This document shows, piece by piece, positions 34,934 through 43,537 of a stretch of DNA of 64,000 nt (the first letter of the stretch is position 1; the number at the start of each line of letters is the position of its first letter). Made by a program: the position numbers and the translations under genes. The notes under the pieces were generated by a model. The model had not been told where the DNA came from. It was given only the letters and a program-made list of their open reading frames with translations, and ran no database searches. The DNA lies in assembly GCF_900538275.1 (NCBI RefSeq), contig NZ_LR130778.1, positions 1,464,001 through 1,528,000 of the forward strand, read 5' to 3'. The stretch comes from Petrocella atlantisensis (lineage in GTDB: Bacteria > Bacillota > Clostridia > Lachnospirales > Vallitaleaceae).

Positions 34934-35104
34934 TATGAAGTTCCTGGAACTGGATGTATGTTTTAAGCAAGTCAGCATGGATGCTGACCGTCGACTTTTG
35001 GTGCATGGATGCACCAACTGGAGACCGTAAACATACAGACTGTGGAAGGGTTTTCATGGGACCCCTTGATATAAATCTACCTCAATTATGAAGTTCCTGG
35101 AACT
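34934..35104. repeat. 171-bp hairpin-rich element bounded by an 18-bp direct repeat
   Basis: The 312-base gap between galM and the next gene holds the galM terminator and this element. Both ends are TATGAAGTTCCTGGAACT (34934-34951 and 35087-35104), whose core AGTTCC-T-GGAACT is itself palindromic. Inside, GTATGTTT (34956-34963) pairs with AAACATAC (35029-35036) and encloses two hairpins with the same apex: GTCAGCAT-GG-ATGCTGAC (34971-34988) and TTGGTGCAT-GG-ATGCACCAA (34998-35017). A further AAGGG/CCCTT stem lies at 35046-35067. On the plus strand seven GGA triplets occur, two at hairpin tips. It could be a small structured RNA or a miniature mobile repeat; no coding frame is evident. Confidence 0.6.
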
Positions 35105-35112
35105 CCCCTCAC

Positions 35113-36015
35113 CTATAATCTAATCTCATCAAAACTGAGTGGCCCCTTCATAATCTTTTTCCGAATCGCCAAACGGCCTTGATCATCCGGAATGATGCTC
35201 CAATGAATCAGATAGAATTTCCTTCCTACCAACTCAATGCCAGTAATACCCCTTGGATGAACACAGCACCCCGTATTCAGATAGGTAGCATCTAATTGAC
35301 CCGGTAACTTGGGACGATGGGTATGGCCGCAAAGAATGCCAATGTGGTTGATTCTAATCCATTTGGAAAAGGACTTTTCTATCTTGTGTCTCTTCACTCT
35401 ATTTTTGGAAGGACTTGAGGGATTTCTAAGACCTACCATGTGCATATAACGCCAAAAAATTCTCATCAAAAATAATGAAATAATCCAACCTTGATCATTC
35501 ATAAAATCACCTTGATGACCATGAACCACAAGTACTTCCTTATCTGTATGCCGATCTTTGAGCAACAAGCTCTCTTTGACATTAATACCCGGAAATAAAG
35601 GTGTCTTAATATCTAAGTATTCATCGTAGAAATAGGTCAGGTCATGTTTGGATATGTAGTCATGCCTAAAAGCCATATTATGATTACCAAAAAGATAATA
35701 GAGGCGTTTCTCATCAAAATACTTTTTTAGTAAACAAAAAACATCGCTGTGGGCTCTTCTTATGTGAGAGAATTTGCTATATTCCCACAATTCATCCCCA
35801 TCACCAACTTCAATGTATGTGTATTCATTCTTAAAATAATAATCAAGGGCATGGTAATAGACATTTTGATTATGGGCAAATTCATCAGACATACTGTTAT
35901 CACCACGATGTACATCACTAAAAAATATAATTCTTGTATCGTCATCCACTTCTATCGTATCTTGGTTGCGAATGGCTTTAAAATAACATTCTGTTAACCT
36001 TTTATGTCCAAACAA
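35113..36015 (-). CDS. Calcineurin-like metallophosphoesterase
   Basis: 300 residues starting at TTG 36015, with GAAGGTGATGAC just upstream. Phosphoesterase motifs in order: IIFFSDVHRGDNSMSD (D-x-H), YIEVGDGDELWEY (GD), YLFGNHNMAF (GNH), EVLVVHGHQGDF and HIGILCGHTHRPKL (GHTH). The SDVHRGD and GDGDELW arrangement resembles UDP-2,3-diacylglucosamine pyrophosphatase-like proteins, but this Gram-positive context has no lipid A, so the substrate is unknown. The last 90 residues include a basic helix (RNPSSPSKNRVKRHK). The gene stands alone between two copies of the ATGAAGTTCCT repeat. Confidence 0.85.
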   Translation of the reverse strand: MFGHKRLTECYFKAIRNQDTIEVDDDTRIIFFSDVHRGDNSMSDEFAHNQNVYYHALDYYFKNEYTYIEVGDGDELWEYSKFSHIRRAHSDVFCLLKKYFDEKRLYYLFGNHNMAFRHDYISKHDLTYFYDEYLDIKTPLFPGINVKESLLLKDRHTDKEVLVVHGHQGDFMNDQGWIISLFLMRIFWRYMHMVGLRNPSSPSKNRVKRHKIEKSFSKWIRINHIGILCGHTHRPKLPGQLDATYLNTGCCVHPRGITGIELVGRKFYLIHWSIIPDDQGRLAIRKKIMKGPLSFDEIRL

Positions 36016-36084
36016 GTCATCACCTTCCTTACCTTCTTATTATAGCATATAAGCATTCTCAAATAATAGTAAATATATTATTAA

Positions 36085-36130
36085 AAGGGGTCCTAGGAAC
36101 TTCATGGTCGATGTTGGCTTTCGGGGAACT
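36085..36130. repeat. Inverted partial copy of the ATGAAGTTCCT repeat
   Basis: Read on the minus strand the segment 36091-36110 is CGACCATGAAGTTCCTAGGA, matching 34931-34950 (GACTATGAAGTTCCTGGAAC) at most positions. It lies upstream of the phosphoesterase gene start, so the gene is flanked by related sequences in opposite orientation. AAGGGGTCC (36085-36093) also recurs, inverted, at 35059-35067 with one change. Confidence 0.45.
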
Positions 36131-36149
36131 AAAATCAACTTATATTCAT

Positions 36150-36183
36150 AAAAAAGACAAGCGCTTAAGCGCTTGCCTTTTTT
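36150..36183 (-). terminator. Terminator of the PspC gene
   Basis: AAAAAAGaCAAGCGC/GCGCTTGcCTTTTTT with TTAA loop and one mismatch; symmetric, so it can work in both directions. It lies 25 bases after the PspC stop. Confidence 0.85.
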
Positions 36184-36207
36184 ATCATACGTTACAAAGT
36201 GCAATTT

Positions 36208-36615
36208 TTAATTCTTCTTTTTGATAATAAAAACACCTATAGCAATAATGGCAATTGCAATAATCATGCCTGAGTCAAACCATATAAATAATTTACTCAT
36301 CAAAATCAAAATACCTATGCCAATCATCAGGATGCCAAGCACCCTTCTTGTATCCTTACTGTCAAGATCGATGGTTGTTTCCATGTCAGTGTCCATATCT
36401 TCATCCATATCAACATCCACATATCCCACCGGTCGTTCCGGAATGATAATGGCACCGATAATATACCCGATAAAGGTGATGCCAAAACTTGGAAAAGCAA
36501 GTAAGACAACGATCAAACGTACAATGGTCACATCAATCTTAAAATATTCAGCGATTCCGCCACAGACACCGGCCAAAACTTTGTCTTTATTAGAACGGTA
36601 TAATCTCTTATTCAT
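36208..36615 (-). CDS. PspC domain membrane protein
   Basis: About 135 residues from ATG 36615 (GAGGTG four bases upstream; a TTG four codons earlier is less likely). The PspC domain fills residues 1-60: MNKRLYRSNKDKVLAGVCGG, IAEYFKIDVTIVRLIVVLLA, then a second hydrophobic stretch. An acidic linker (VDVDMDEDMDTDMETTIDLD) and two more helices follow. PspC proteins take part in envelope-stress sensing; short solitary forms in Firmicutes are poorly understood. No other psp gene is nearby. Confidence 0.88.
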   Translation of the reverse strand: MNKRLYRSNKDKVLAGVCGGIAEYFKIDVTIVRLIVVLLAFPSFGITFIGYIIGAIIIPERPVGYVDVDMDEDMDTDMETTIDLDSKDTRRVLGILMIGIGILILMSKLFIWFDSGMIIAIAIIAIGVFIIKKKN

Positions 36616-36726
36616 AGCGCACCTCAACTTTCATTTCATCACTTATGCTATCTAATGAATTCATTATAGTACGCCAAGTCTAAAATCTCATGGTAAAAAC
36701 ATTAAAAGTCCATTAAAAAGAGATTC

Positions 36727-38559
36727 TTATTCCACAGTAACGCTCTTAGCTAAGTTTCTTGGTTTATCAATATCATGTCCCAAATTCTTTGCTATATAAT
36801 AAGCAAACAATTGTTGTGGTATGTTTTCAAGCAATGGTACTAAGGACCAATGGGTTCTTGGTATATAGATAACATCTTCTGCAACTTGTTCCACTTCCTT
36901 ATTACCTTCCATAGCAATCGCCATAATACTGGCACCTCTTGCTTTGACTTCTTTTATATTACTGACCGTTTTGTCAAAAAGACTTTCCTGACCAAGCAAT
37001 CCCATAAGCAAAGAACCTTCTTCAATCAGAGCAATAGGTCCATGCTTCAGTTCCCCTGCTGGATATGGCTCTGCATGTAGGTATGCAATTTCTTTAATCT
37101 TAAGCGCACCTTCCATAGCAACGGCATAATCTAAACCTCGACCAATATAGAATACATTCTTCATATTCACATGCTTTTTCGCCATAGCTTCTATCAGGTT
37201 CGCATTTTCTAAGATATGCTCCACTTGGGATGGTAATTGGTACAATGCCGCCCTTAGCTCTCTAAATTCCTCTGTACTTAATTTTCCAAGTACTAAGGAT
37301 ATCTTCATGCTAATGAGATACATAGCGCATAACTGAGCCGAATATGCCTTGGTAGATGCCACTGCAATCTCCGGTCCTGCCCATGTATAGAGTACATCAT
37401 CAGCTTCTCTTGAAATACTTGATCCAACGGCGTTAACAACACCCAAAACATGTGCACCTGCTTTTTTAGCCATTCTAAGCGCTGCTAGTGTATCCGCTGT
37501 TTCTCCGGATTGAGATACAACAATCATCAATGTATTTTCATCTAAGATTGGATCCTTGTATCTGAATTCCGAGGCTACCTCAGCTATAACAGGAATACGG
37601 GCATATTTCTCAATAAGCTCTTTTCCTATTAGGCCGGAATAATAGGCTGTTCCACAGGCAATCACATATATTCTCGTGATTTTCTCCAAAACCTCTTTTT
37701 CAAGATTGATGCCATCTAAGTAAACATCGTCTTGATCCATTGGCAACCTTGGTGTTAATGTGTCACGAATCACTTTTGGTTGCTCATATATTTCTTTTAA
37801 CATAAAATGCTCATAACCTGCTTTTTCAGCTGCTTGAATATCCCATGTCACATTAAATATTTCTCTTTTGATGCGTTTTTGATCCATATCCATGATGACA
37901 ATATCATCCTTAGTAACAACCGCTATTTCATAATCCTCAATAAAATATACTTTCCTAGTATGTCTTAAAATAGCCGGTACGTCAGAAGCAATAAAATTCT
38001 CCCCATCACCAATCCCAAGAACCAATGGGCTGTCTTTTCTTGTAGCGATAATCTTATCCGGTTCTTCTTCTGCCACCACTGCAAGGGCGAAAGAACCTTC
38101 TATTCTATGGAGTGCCGCGATAACCGCTTCTAAAAGATTGTTGTCTTCTTTGTAATATAGATCGATAAGCTGCACCGCAATCTCCGTATCTGTCTCGGAA
38201 ATAAAGCGATAACCTTTTTCTATTAATTCTTCCTTAAGAGAAATATAATTTTCGATGATACCGTTATGAACAAGTGCAATGGTCCCGCTCTCATTCATAT
38301 GAGGATGGGCGTTATGATCTGAGGGCTCGCCATGAGTTGCCCATCTTGTATGACCAATCCCTAGGACACCTTGCAGGTCTTCCACTTTTAATTTGTCTTC
38401 TAAGTTAATGAGTCTACCTTTTGACTTAACCATATTCAACTTGTGATCAAAAACTGCAATCCCTGATGAATCGTAACCTCTATATTCTAGTGTTCTTAAT
38501 CCTTCAATTAAAATAGGGGATGCTTCCTGACTACCAATATATCCAACTATTCCACACAT
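36727..38559 (-). CDS. glmS: Glutamine-fructose-6-phosphate aminotransferase GlmS
   Basis: 610 residues. The N-terminal nucleophile cysteine is in MCGIVGYIGSQEASP, with GYDSSGIAV, RWATHGEPSDHNAHPH and the glutamine-binding HNGIIENY; the two SIS domains carry ACGTAYYSG, VSQSGETADT and STKAYSAQL, and the tail ends RNLAKSVTVE. It makes glucosamine-6-phosphate from fructose-6-phosphate and glutamine, feeding UDP-GlcNAc. The gene starts only ten bases after glmM, so there is no room for a glmS ribozyme directly upstream. An ATAGGAGG site precedes the start. Cotranscribed with glmM. Confidence 0.97.
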   Translation of the reverse strand: MCGIVGYIGSQEASPILIEGLRTLEYRGYDSSGIAVFDHKLNMVKSKGRLINLEDKLKVEDLQGVLGIGHTRWATHGEPSDHNAHPHMNESGTIALVHNGIIENYISLKEELIEKGYRFISETDTEIAVQLIDLYYKEDNNLLEAVIAALHRIEGSFALAVVAEEEPDKIIATRKDSPLVLGIGDGENFIASDVPAILRHTRKVYFIEDYEIAVVTKDDIVIMDMDQKRIKREIFNVTWDIQAAEKAGYEHFMLKEIYEQPKVIRDTLTPRLPMDQDDVYLDGINLEKEVLEKITRIYVIACGTAYYSGLIGKELIEKYARIPVIAEVASEFRYKDPILDENTLMIVVSQSGETADTLAALRMAKKAGAHVLGVVNAVGSSISREADDVLYTWAGPEIAVASTKAYSAQLCAMYLISMKISLVLGKLSTEEFRELRAALYQLPSQVEHILENANLIEAMAKKHVNMKNVFYIGRGLDYAVAMEGALKIKEIAYLHAEPYPAGELKHGPIALIEEGSLLMGLLGQESLFDKTVSNIKEVKARGASIMAIAMEGNKEVEQVAEDVIYIPRTHWSLVPLLENIPQQLFAYYIAKNLGHDIDKPRNLAKSVTVE

Positions 38560-38569
38560 ATTATGCCTC

Positions 38570-39919
38570 CTATCTTAAGCGTGACTCAATTAAGTCCGCC
38601 AGTTGTCGTGCTTCTTTTTCAAGTATCGTTTTATCTTTACCTTCAATCATAACCCTAACCAAAGGTTCTGTTCCGGACGGACGTATCAACACACGACCGT
38701 CTCCTTTGAACTTGTCTTCAACAAGCGCTATGGCTGCTTGAATCTCTTCATTATCTTTGTAAGCATATTTATTGACTTTGTTGACTTTAGCATTAATCAG
38801 CACCTGTGGTAAAACCTCCATACATGAAGCTAACTCTGATAAAGTTTTACCTGTTTCTTTGACGACTTCTAATAAATGAAGGGCTGTAAGTAGGCCATCT
38901 CCAGTTGTATTTTCGTCTAAAAATATAATATGTCCCGATTGTTCCCCGCCCAAATTATAATCATTGCGAATCATCTCTTCAAGTACATAACGGTCACCTA
39001 CCGCTGTTTGTTTAATGGCTAGGCCATGTTTTTTGCCCATGATGAAAAAACCAAGATTACTCATCACCGTGGCAACTACTGTAGATTTTCTAAGTGTGCC
39101 TTGTTCTTTCATATATAGACCACAAATGGCCATAATCTGATCACCATCAACAACATTACCTTTTTCATCTACAGCCAAACATCGGTCAGCATCACCATCA
39201 AAAGCCAGACCTACATCTGCTTGAACCTGCTTTACATAAGATTGCAAGTCATCCATGTGTGTGGAACCACACTGCTTATTAATGTTTGTTCCATCCGGTT
39301 CGTTATGGATGATGATGACTTCTGCTCCCATCTGTCTTAGGGCTTCAGGCGCCGATACAAATGATGCACCGTTGGCACAATCAATAACAATACGCAGGCC
39401 TTCAAGATTTGTCTTTATTTGCCTTTTAGCAAACCTTATATAGTCGTAGATACACTCATTCCGCTGAATATGACGGCCAATATCGACCCCGGTCGGTAAT
39501 ACTATGTCTTTATTACCGTTTCTGACCAATGCTTCTATTTCTTCCTCGATGCTATCTGAAAGCTTATAGCCATCTCTGTTGAAAAACTTGATACCATTGT
39601 ATTCCACCGGATTATGAGATGCGGATATAACTACACCTGCATCGGCACCATATTCTCTCGTCAAATAAGAAACTGCCGGTGTCGGCATAACGCCCATAGA
39701 CATAGCATCTGCACCTACAGAACATATCCCTGCAATCATTGCAGAAGAGAGCATCTCTCCTGATAATCTCGTATCTCTTCCAATAAGAATGGTTGGTTTG
39801 TGTTTGTTTTCTTTTGTAAGCACATAAGCGCCGGCTTGACCGAGTAAATAAGCGAGTTCAACTGTTAATTCTTTGTTTGCGATGCCTCTGACACCGTCTG
39901 TTCCAAATAATTTCCCCAT
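38570..39919 (-). CDS. glmM: Phosphoglucosamine mutase GlmM
   Basis: 449 residues. The phosphoserine loop is [20 protein letters not shown] (near 95-115), the metal loop is [16 protein letters not shown], the sugar-binding loop [12 protein letters not shown] and the phosphate loop [16 protein letters not shown]. The opening [18 protein letters not shown] is the GlmM standard. It converts GlcN-6-P to GlcN-1-P. In many Firmicutes glmM follows cdaA-cdaR and its product interacts with CdaA; here it is next to them but behind a terminator and its own promoter (39952-39980). Confidence 0.97.
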   Translation of the reverse strand: MGKLFGTDGVRGIANKELTVELAYLLGQAGAYVLTKENKHKPTILIGRDTRLSGEMLSSAMIAGICSVGADAMSMGVMPTPAVSYLTREYGADAGVVISASHNPVEYNGIKFFNRDGYKLSDSIEEEIEALVRNGNKDIVLPTGVDIGRHIQRNECIYDYIRFAKRQIKTNLEGLRIVIDCANGASFVSAPEALRQMGAEVIIIHNEPDGTNINKQCGSTHMDDLQSYVKQVQADVGLAFDGDADRCLAVDEKGNVVDGDQIMAICGLYMKEQGTLRKSTVVATVMSNLGFFIMGKKHGLAIKQTAVGDRYVLEEMIRNDYNLGGEQSGHIIFLDENTTGDGLLTALHLLEVVKETGKTLSELASCMEVLPQVLINAKVNKVNKYAYKDNEEIQAAIALVEDKFKGDGRVLIRPSGTEPLVRVMIEGKDKTILEKEARQLADLIESRLR

Positions 39920-39951
39920 AGTATTATCTCCTCCTGTATTAAATCTTTTTC

Positions 39952-39980
39952 ATTATACCATTCACGAATAGGCATCTCAA
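39952..39980 (-). promoter_or_regulatory. Promoter of glmM-glmS
   Basis: Minus-strand TTGAGA (39980-39975), 17 bases, TATAAT (39957-39952) preceded by TGG (extended -10). It is 32 bases before the glmM start. Confidence 0.78.
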
Positions 39981-40001
39981 TTGAATCCTAGGATTTTTAG
40001 T

Positions 40002-40035
40002 TAAAAAATGACAAGTGGTATAGACCACTTGTCAT
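40002..40035 (-). terminator. Terminator of the cdaA-cdaR operon
   Basis: Minus-strand ATGACAAGTGGT/ACCACTTGTCAT, perfect 12-bp stem with a 4-nt loop, followed by TTTTTTAAC. It lies 20 bases after the cdaR stop and separates it from glmM. Confidence 0.88.
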
Positions 40036-40054
40036 ATTGGTATACTCTTTTAAA

Positions 40055-41296
40055 TTAATTATCTGTTGTATCTTCCACTTGATCGGTGGTACTTATTTCT
40101 ATTCTAACCGTAGGTGTGGCTGACATCCATTCGAAGTAATCCGGTACTTCAAACTCAACTTCTACGGTATGAACACCCGGTCCAAGGTCTTTTAGAAAAA
40201 CTCTCGGTTGCAATTTTTCTACTTCAAGAATGGACAGTTCCTTCTCAATACCTCTAAGTCTTATGTTCAACGGCACTGTATCTAAGAATGTATATGTCAG
40301 GCCATCACCTAATTGGCGTACGGACAAGGATTCAAGATCAATACTATAGTCCTGATTCACCAAAGGTGCAACCTCAATGATGAGTTCTGTTAAAGCATCT
40401 GAATTATATACATTAATACCCGCCGGCAAGTACTGATTTAAGTTTATGCTATAAGATTCAGTTTCCTGATTAAATGTACTTAAATCAATGTTTGGTACAA
40501 CAAGTTCTGTAAAGTTTTCAAGTACATCCGGTTCACCACGAACGATGATTTCTTTCATTTCCAATTCCATGGTAACCAGTCTAAAGGCTTCGTTTAATTC
40601 GCCTACAGTCTGAAAAACCACAGGCACAGTTTTGATTTTTTGGATTGGTACTTTGACTTGTATCTGATTATTGCTCACTTCCAAACCAAGTATTTCTCTA
40701 CCGGCGGCATCTACGATTTGAGGTGTAACATAAACCGTAACATCATCATAAGCATTATCGATTCGAATGGGTACTCTAACCTCGGACACGCGAGCAAGTT
40801 GCGACTGAGGACCGGATATCTCAATCTGGTTTGGAATGATTACCGGATTGAGTCTAATATAATCGCTTTCAAGTTCACCGATATAAGTTACTTGTATGTC
40901 TTTTAAGGAATTGATAATCGGTTCTAAACTGATCTGCATATTGTTAGGCTTTTTTTCCAGAACATCTAACTGGTCATTCACCTCTATGATAATATCCACA
41001 GTATTGGTTATGGATACTTTTCCAAGGTCTGCATAAGCTTTAATATCAGAAAAAGTTAAACGATCAATAATGGATCTCTTACCTCCAAGTGTGATACTGA
41101 TGTTCTCACCTTCCTTGTACTCTATGGCTTGATCTTGTGATGTGATGGCCAACTCATTTCTCTTCTCCACGACCACATTATTAAATGTCTTTCTAATATA
41201 TGGGTCATCATAATTGACAACCACCAACCATAGTACAAAAGCTATTAATAAAGCTGCGACTTTCCACAACCAATTATTCTTGATTTTTTCGATCAT
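40055..41296 (-). CDS. cdaR: CdaR-type YbbR domain protein
   Basis: 413 residues. An N-terminal helix (NNWLWKVAALLIAFVLWLVV, about 7-26) anchors the protein, and four YbbR repeats of about 80 residues face outward; typical pieces are VVEKRNELAITSQDQA, PNQIEISGPQSQLARVSEVRVPI, and VEVEFEVPDYFEW. CdaR regulates the diadenylate cyclase CdaA, whose gene overlaps it by 23 bases upstream. The protein ends in an acidic tail (STTDQVEDTTDN) and is followed by a strong terminator. Confidence 0.92.
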   Translation of the reverse strand: MIEKIKNNWLWKVAALLIAFVLWLVVVNYDDPYIRKTFNNVVVEKRNELAITSQDQAIEYKEGENISITLGGKRSIIDRLTFSDIKAYADLGKVSITNTVDIIIEVNDQLDVLEKKPNNMQISLEPIINSLKDIQVTYIGELESDYIRLNPVIIPNQIEISGPQSQLARVSEVRVPIRIDNAYDDVTVYVTPQIVDAAGREILGLEVSNNQIQVKVPIQKIKTVPVVFQTVGELNEAFRLVTMELEMKEIIVRGEPDVLENFTELVVPNIDLSTFNQETESYSINLNQYLPAGINVYNSDALTELIIEVAPLVNQDYSIDLESLSVRQLGDGLTYTFLDTVPLNIRLRGIEKELSILEVEKLQPRVFLKDLGPGVHTVEVEFEVPDYFEWMSATPTVRIEISTTDQVEDTTDN

Positions 41297-42155
41297 TTTG
41301 ACGTCTTCCTTTCCAAAGCTTTAGTGGCCTAAAGCCGACTTTTTTGGAGTTGTCTCCGCCAAGCTTATTCATCAAATATTCCTTATTCACATTACGTATA
41401 ATATTACCGCCTGTGGCAAGGGATATAAAACCTGTTTCCTCTGATACAACAACGACCATACAGTCCGCCACTTCACTGATACCTACAGCAGCTCTGTGCC
41501 TTGTACCAAGTTCTTTGCTAAGACTCATATTGTCTGACAAGGGCAAATAACACGTAGCTGCTACAATTCGATCATCTCGTACAATCATCGCGCCATCATG
41601 TAGAGGGGTATTGTGCTCAAATATGTTAATAATCAATTGAGATGTAACCACCGCGTCAATGATAATACCGGATGTTTCATAATCATATAGTTTTACTTCT
41701 TTTTCAACTACGATTAATGCACCTGTCTTTGTTTTACTCATCTCTTCTACAGCCACAACAATCTCTTCTGCACTCTCGTGATTCATATGTAAACTTCTAT
41801 CATGGTCTTCAGATAAGATTAAATCCGTAATAAAATTCCGACGTCCGAGTGACTCTAAGGCACGGCGAAGTTCCGGTTGAAATATAATTAAAAATGCAAT
41901 GATACCAACATTAATGGTTTTAGATAGAATCCAAATAATAGTATTCAGCTCAAAAATAATAGCAATGGTCGCAATAACCAATATTACGAATACGCCTTTG
42001 AATAAAACCCATGCTCTTGTGCCTCTGACCCATTTGATCAGTTGATAGTTTACAAAAGCAATCATTAAGATCTCAATGATATCTTTGATTTGTATGGTCG
42101 GTATTTGATTTGTAATGTTGCCAAACCAACTGAAAAAATCGTTAAATGCGTTCAC
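41274..42155 (-). CDS. cdaA: Diadenylate cyclase CdaA
   Basis: 293 residues starting at GTG 42155 (GAGGTG five bases upstream). Three N-terminal membrane segments (about 20-95) precede the DAC domain, which has the catalytic motifs HDGAMIVRDDRIVAATCYLP (DGA) and GTRHRAAVGISEVADC (RHR). It joins two ATP into c-di-AMP, which controls potassium and osmolyte balance and wall integrity in Firmicutes. It is followed by cdaR and preceded by two membrane-protein genes, probably in one operon with the lipoprotein glycosidase gene at 43538. Confidence 0.96.
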   Translation of the reverse strand: MNAFNDFFSWFGNITNQIPTIQIKDIIEILMIAFVNYQLIKWVRGTRAWVLFKGVFVILVIATIAIIFELNTIIWILSKTINVGIIAFLIIFQPELRRALESLGRRNFITDLILSEDHDRSLHMNHESAEEIVVAVEEMSKTKTGALIVVEKEVKLYDYETSGIIIDAVVTSQLIINIFEHNTPLHDGAMIVRDDRIVAATCYLPLSDNMSLSKELGTRHRAAVGISEVADCMVVVVSEETGFISLATGGNIIRNVNKEYLMNKLGGDNSKKVGFRPLKLWKGRRQNDRKNQE

Positions 42156-42175
42156 ACGAGCACCTCGTTTATTAT

Positions 42176-43123
42176 TTATTCTATGGTTTTAATCTCTCGT
42201 TTACTTTTTGATAATTTGATTTTGGGGATGGCTTTTACATAATAGTAATAATCTTCATCTTCAAACTGCTGTCGTTCCGTTTTTTGATAATCCAAAGTGA
42301 ATCTAAAAAACTGCATGATGGATACAAGGATTACTGCAAGTACCGAACCCAACAATACACCTAATATTTGTACATCTGCGTTTAGAACCAAATTACCCAT
42401 AATGAAACCAAAAATGTTGACAAGTCCGCCGACGCCAATGGCTATATATTGGGCAAAGTCCAACTCAAGACGTCCGACATAATAAGTTGTTAGTATAACA
42501 GCAATAAATACAACGATGGTTAATAAGATCGCTCTATTATCCATTACGATGTTCATCGTATATTTGTACATTTCTATAATCGTCGTGGGCATATCATATA
42601 AATCTGCGGATGTCATTTGAAGCAAACCGGGCAAGTTCATGCCAAGGTAATAAACAACAACCCCTACGCCAATAGGCACAATTGCAACCGGACCAAGAAA
42701 AAGTCCTGCAAACAAAGGCAAAAAGTACGCAAGTTTCATATACATCAATAAAGGTAGCAAAATAACCAAATAAGCTAGTTTGGGAAATAAACGCACAAAC
42801 ATCAAATAGATGATAATCGTTACGCCAAAGACAATAAAAGTTGCTTCAATGGATATAAAAAACATTCTTGCCCATAATGTTACCATGATTAATAGAACAA
42901 ACCATGTTCCGGGTACAAACGCGACAATCGCTGCCATGGCCACTTTTATGTAAAACTTATCCAGTATTACGAACTTATTTTCCAAATCAAATCCAGACAA
43001 GTACCTGCCTAGCAGGGATAAAACGACCAAAGCAAGAATAAACTTGCTAAGTGGCACGATGATACGTTCAAACTTTCTATAATTTAGCATAATTATTTCT
43101 TTGATTTCAAGCAACATGGTCAT
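42176..43123 (-). CDS. Polytopic membrane protein of unknown function upstream of cdaA
   Basis: 315 residues with about nine hydrophobic segments (for example ILALVVLSLLGRYLSGF, FVPGTWFVLLIMVTLWARMF, LGVLLGSVLAVILVSIMQFF) and a cytoplasmic C-terminal tail with a tyrosine-rich acidic patch, QQFEDEDYYYYVKAIPKIKL, followed by a basic stretch. I recall similar proteins beside cdaA in Lachnospiraceae, always with such a tail, but no assigned function. AGGAGGACACATT precedes the ATG. It lies 20 bases before cdaA and 20 bases after the small membrane gene, indicating one operon. A partner or regulator of the c-di-AMP machinery is a guess. Confidence 0.7.
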   Translation of the reverse strand: MTMLLEIKEIIMLNYRKFERIIVPLSKFILALVVLSLLGRYLSGFDLENKFVILDKFYIKVAMAAIVAFVPGTWFVLLIMVTLWARMFFISIEATFIVFGVTIIIYLMFVRLFPKLAYLVILLPLLMYMKLAYFLPLFAGLFLGPVAIVPIGVGVVVYYLGMNLPGLLQMTSADLYDMPTTIIEMYKYTMNIVMDNRAILLTIVVFIAVILTTYYVGRLELDFAQYIAIGVGGLVNIFGFIMGNLVLNADVQILGVLLGSVLAVILVSIMQFFRFTLDYQKTERQQFEDEDYYYYVKAIPKIKLSKSKREIKTIE

Positions 43124-43143
43124 AATGTGTCCTCCTCCAATGC

Positions 43144-43518
43144 TTACATCTTTCTCAATTCTTTGAGTGATTTCTGATACTCGCCGATTCTTTCTTTACT
43201 CTCTCGGTAACGCTTTTTGTAAATAATCGTTGCAACAATACCATAAATCACCATAAAAACAGCCCAGATGGTAAGATAACGCATACCAAGTTCAACAAAA
43301 TCGTACTCAATAAAACGTTGCATATCCTCAAAAAATTTCATTCCGATATCCGCTAAAAAAAACAAGAACAAAGAGAATGACACACCGAGCAATATCAGGA
43401 AAGTCTTGTAGGCGATATAATCGCCTTTAAAGTATTCCATGATATTCAGGTCTTCTTTACCTTCTTTTCTTTCAAATGTAGCAAGCTTCATCATGAGTTT
43501 GACTTTTTCTTGGTCCAT
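43144..43518 (-). CDS. Small two-helix membrane protein of unknown function
   Basis: 124 residues. A charged cytoplasmic N-terminus (about 40 residues) is followed by two transmembrane segments (about 33-55, FLILLGVSFSLFLFFLADIG; about 82-105, LTIWAVFMVIYGIVATIIY) and a basic C-terminal helix YKKRYRESKERIGEYQKSLK likely to form a coiled coil. AAGAGGTGACC precedes the start. The gene is 19 bases after the lipoprotein glycosidase gene and 20 before the next membrane gene, so it is part of the cdaA transcript. I do not recognise the family. Confidence 0.7.
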   Translation of the reverse strand: MDQEKVKLMMKLATFERKEGKEDLNIMEYFKGDYIAYKTFLILLGVSFSLFLFFLADIGMKFFEDMQRFIEYDFVELGMRYLTIWAVFMVIYGIVATIIYKKRYRESKERIGEYQKSLKELRKM

Positions 43519-43537
43519 AAGTGGTCACCTCTTAATT

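Noticed and set aside
34934-35104. CRISPR-like repeat
   Set aside because: Only two repeat copies 153 bases apart with structured, not spacer-like, sequence between, and no cas genes.
35113-36015. LpxH lipid A enzyme
   Set aside because: The fold is the same, but the genome context is Gram-positive with no other lipid A genes, so only the phosphoesterase family is claimed.
36727-38560. glmS ribozyme
   Set aside because: Only ten bases lie between glmM and glmS, too few for the ribozyme.
43144-43518. Small membrane gene as a toxin or holin
   Set aside because: It is embedded in a housekeeping operon with regular spacing and has a long charged tail; nothing supports a toxin role.
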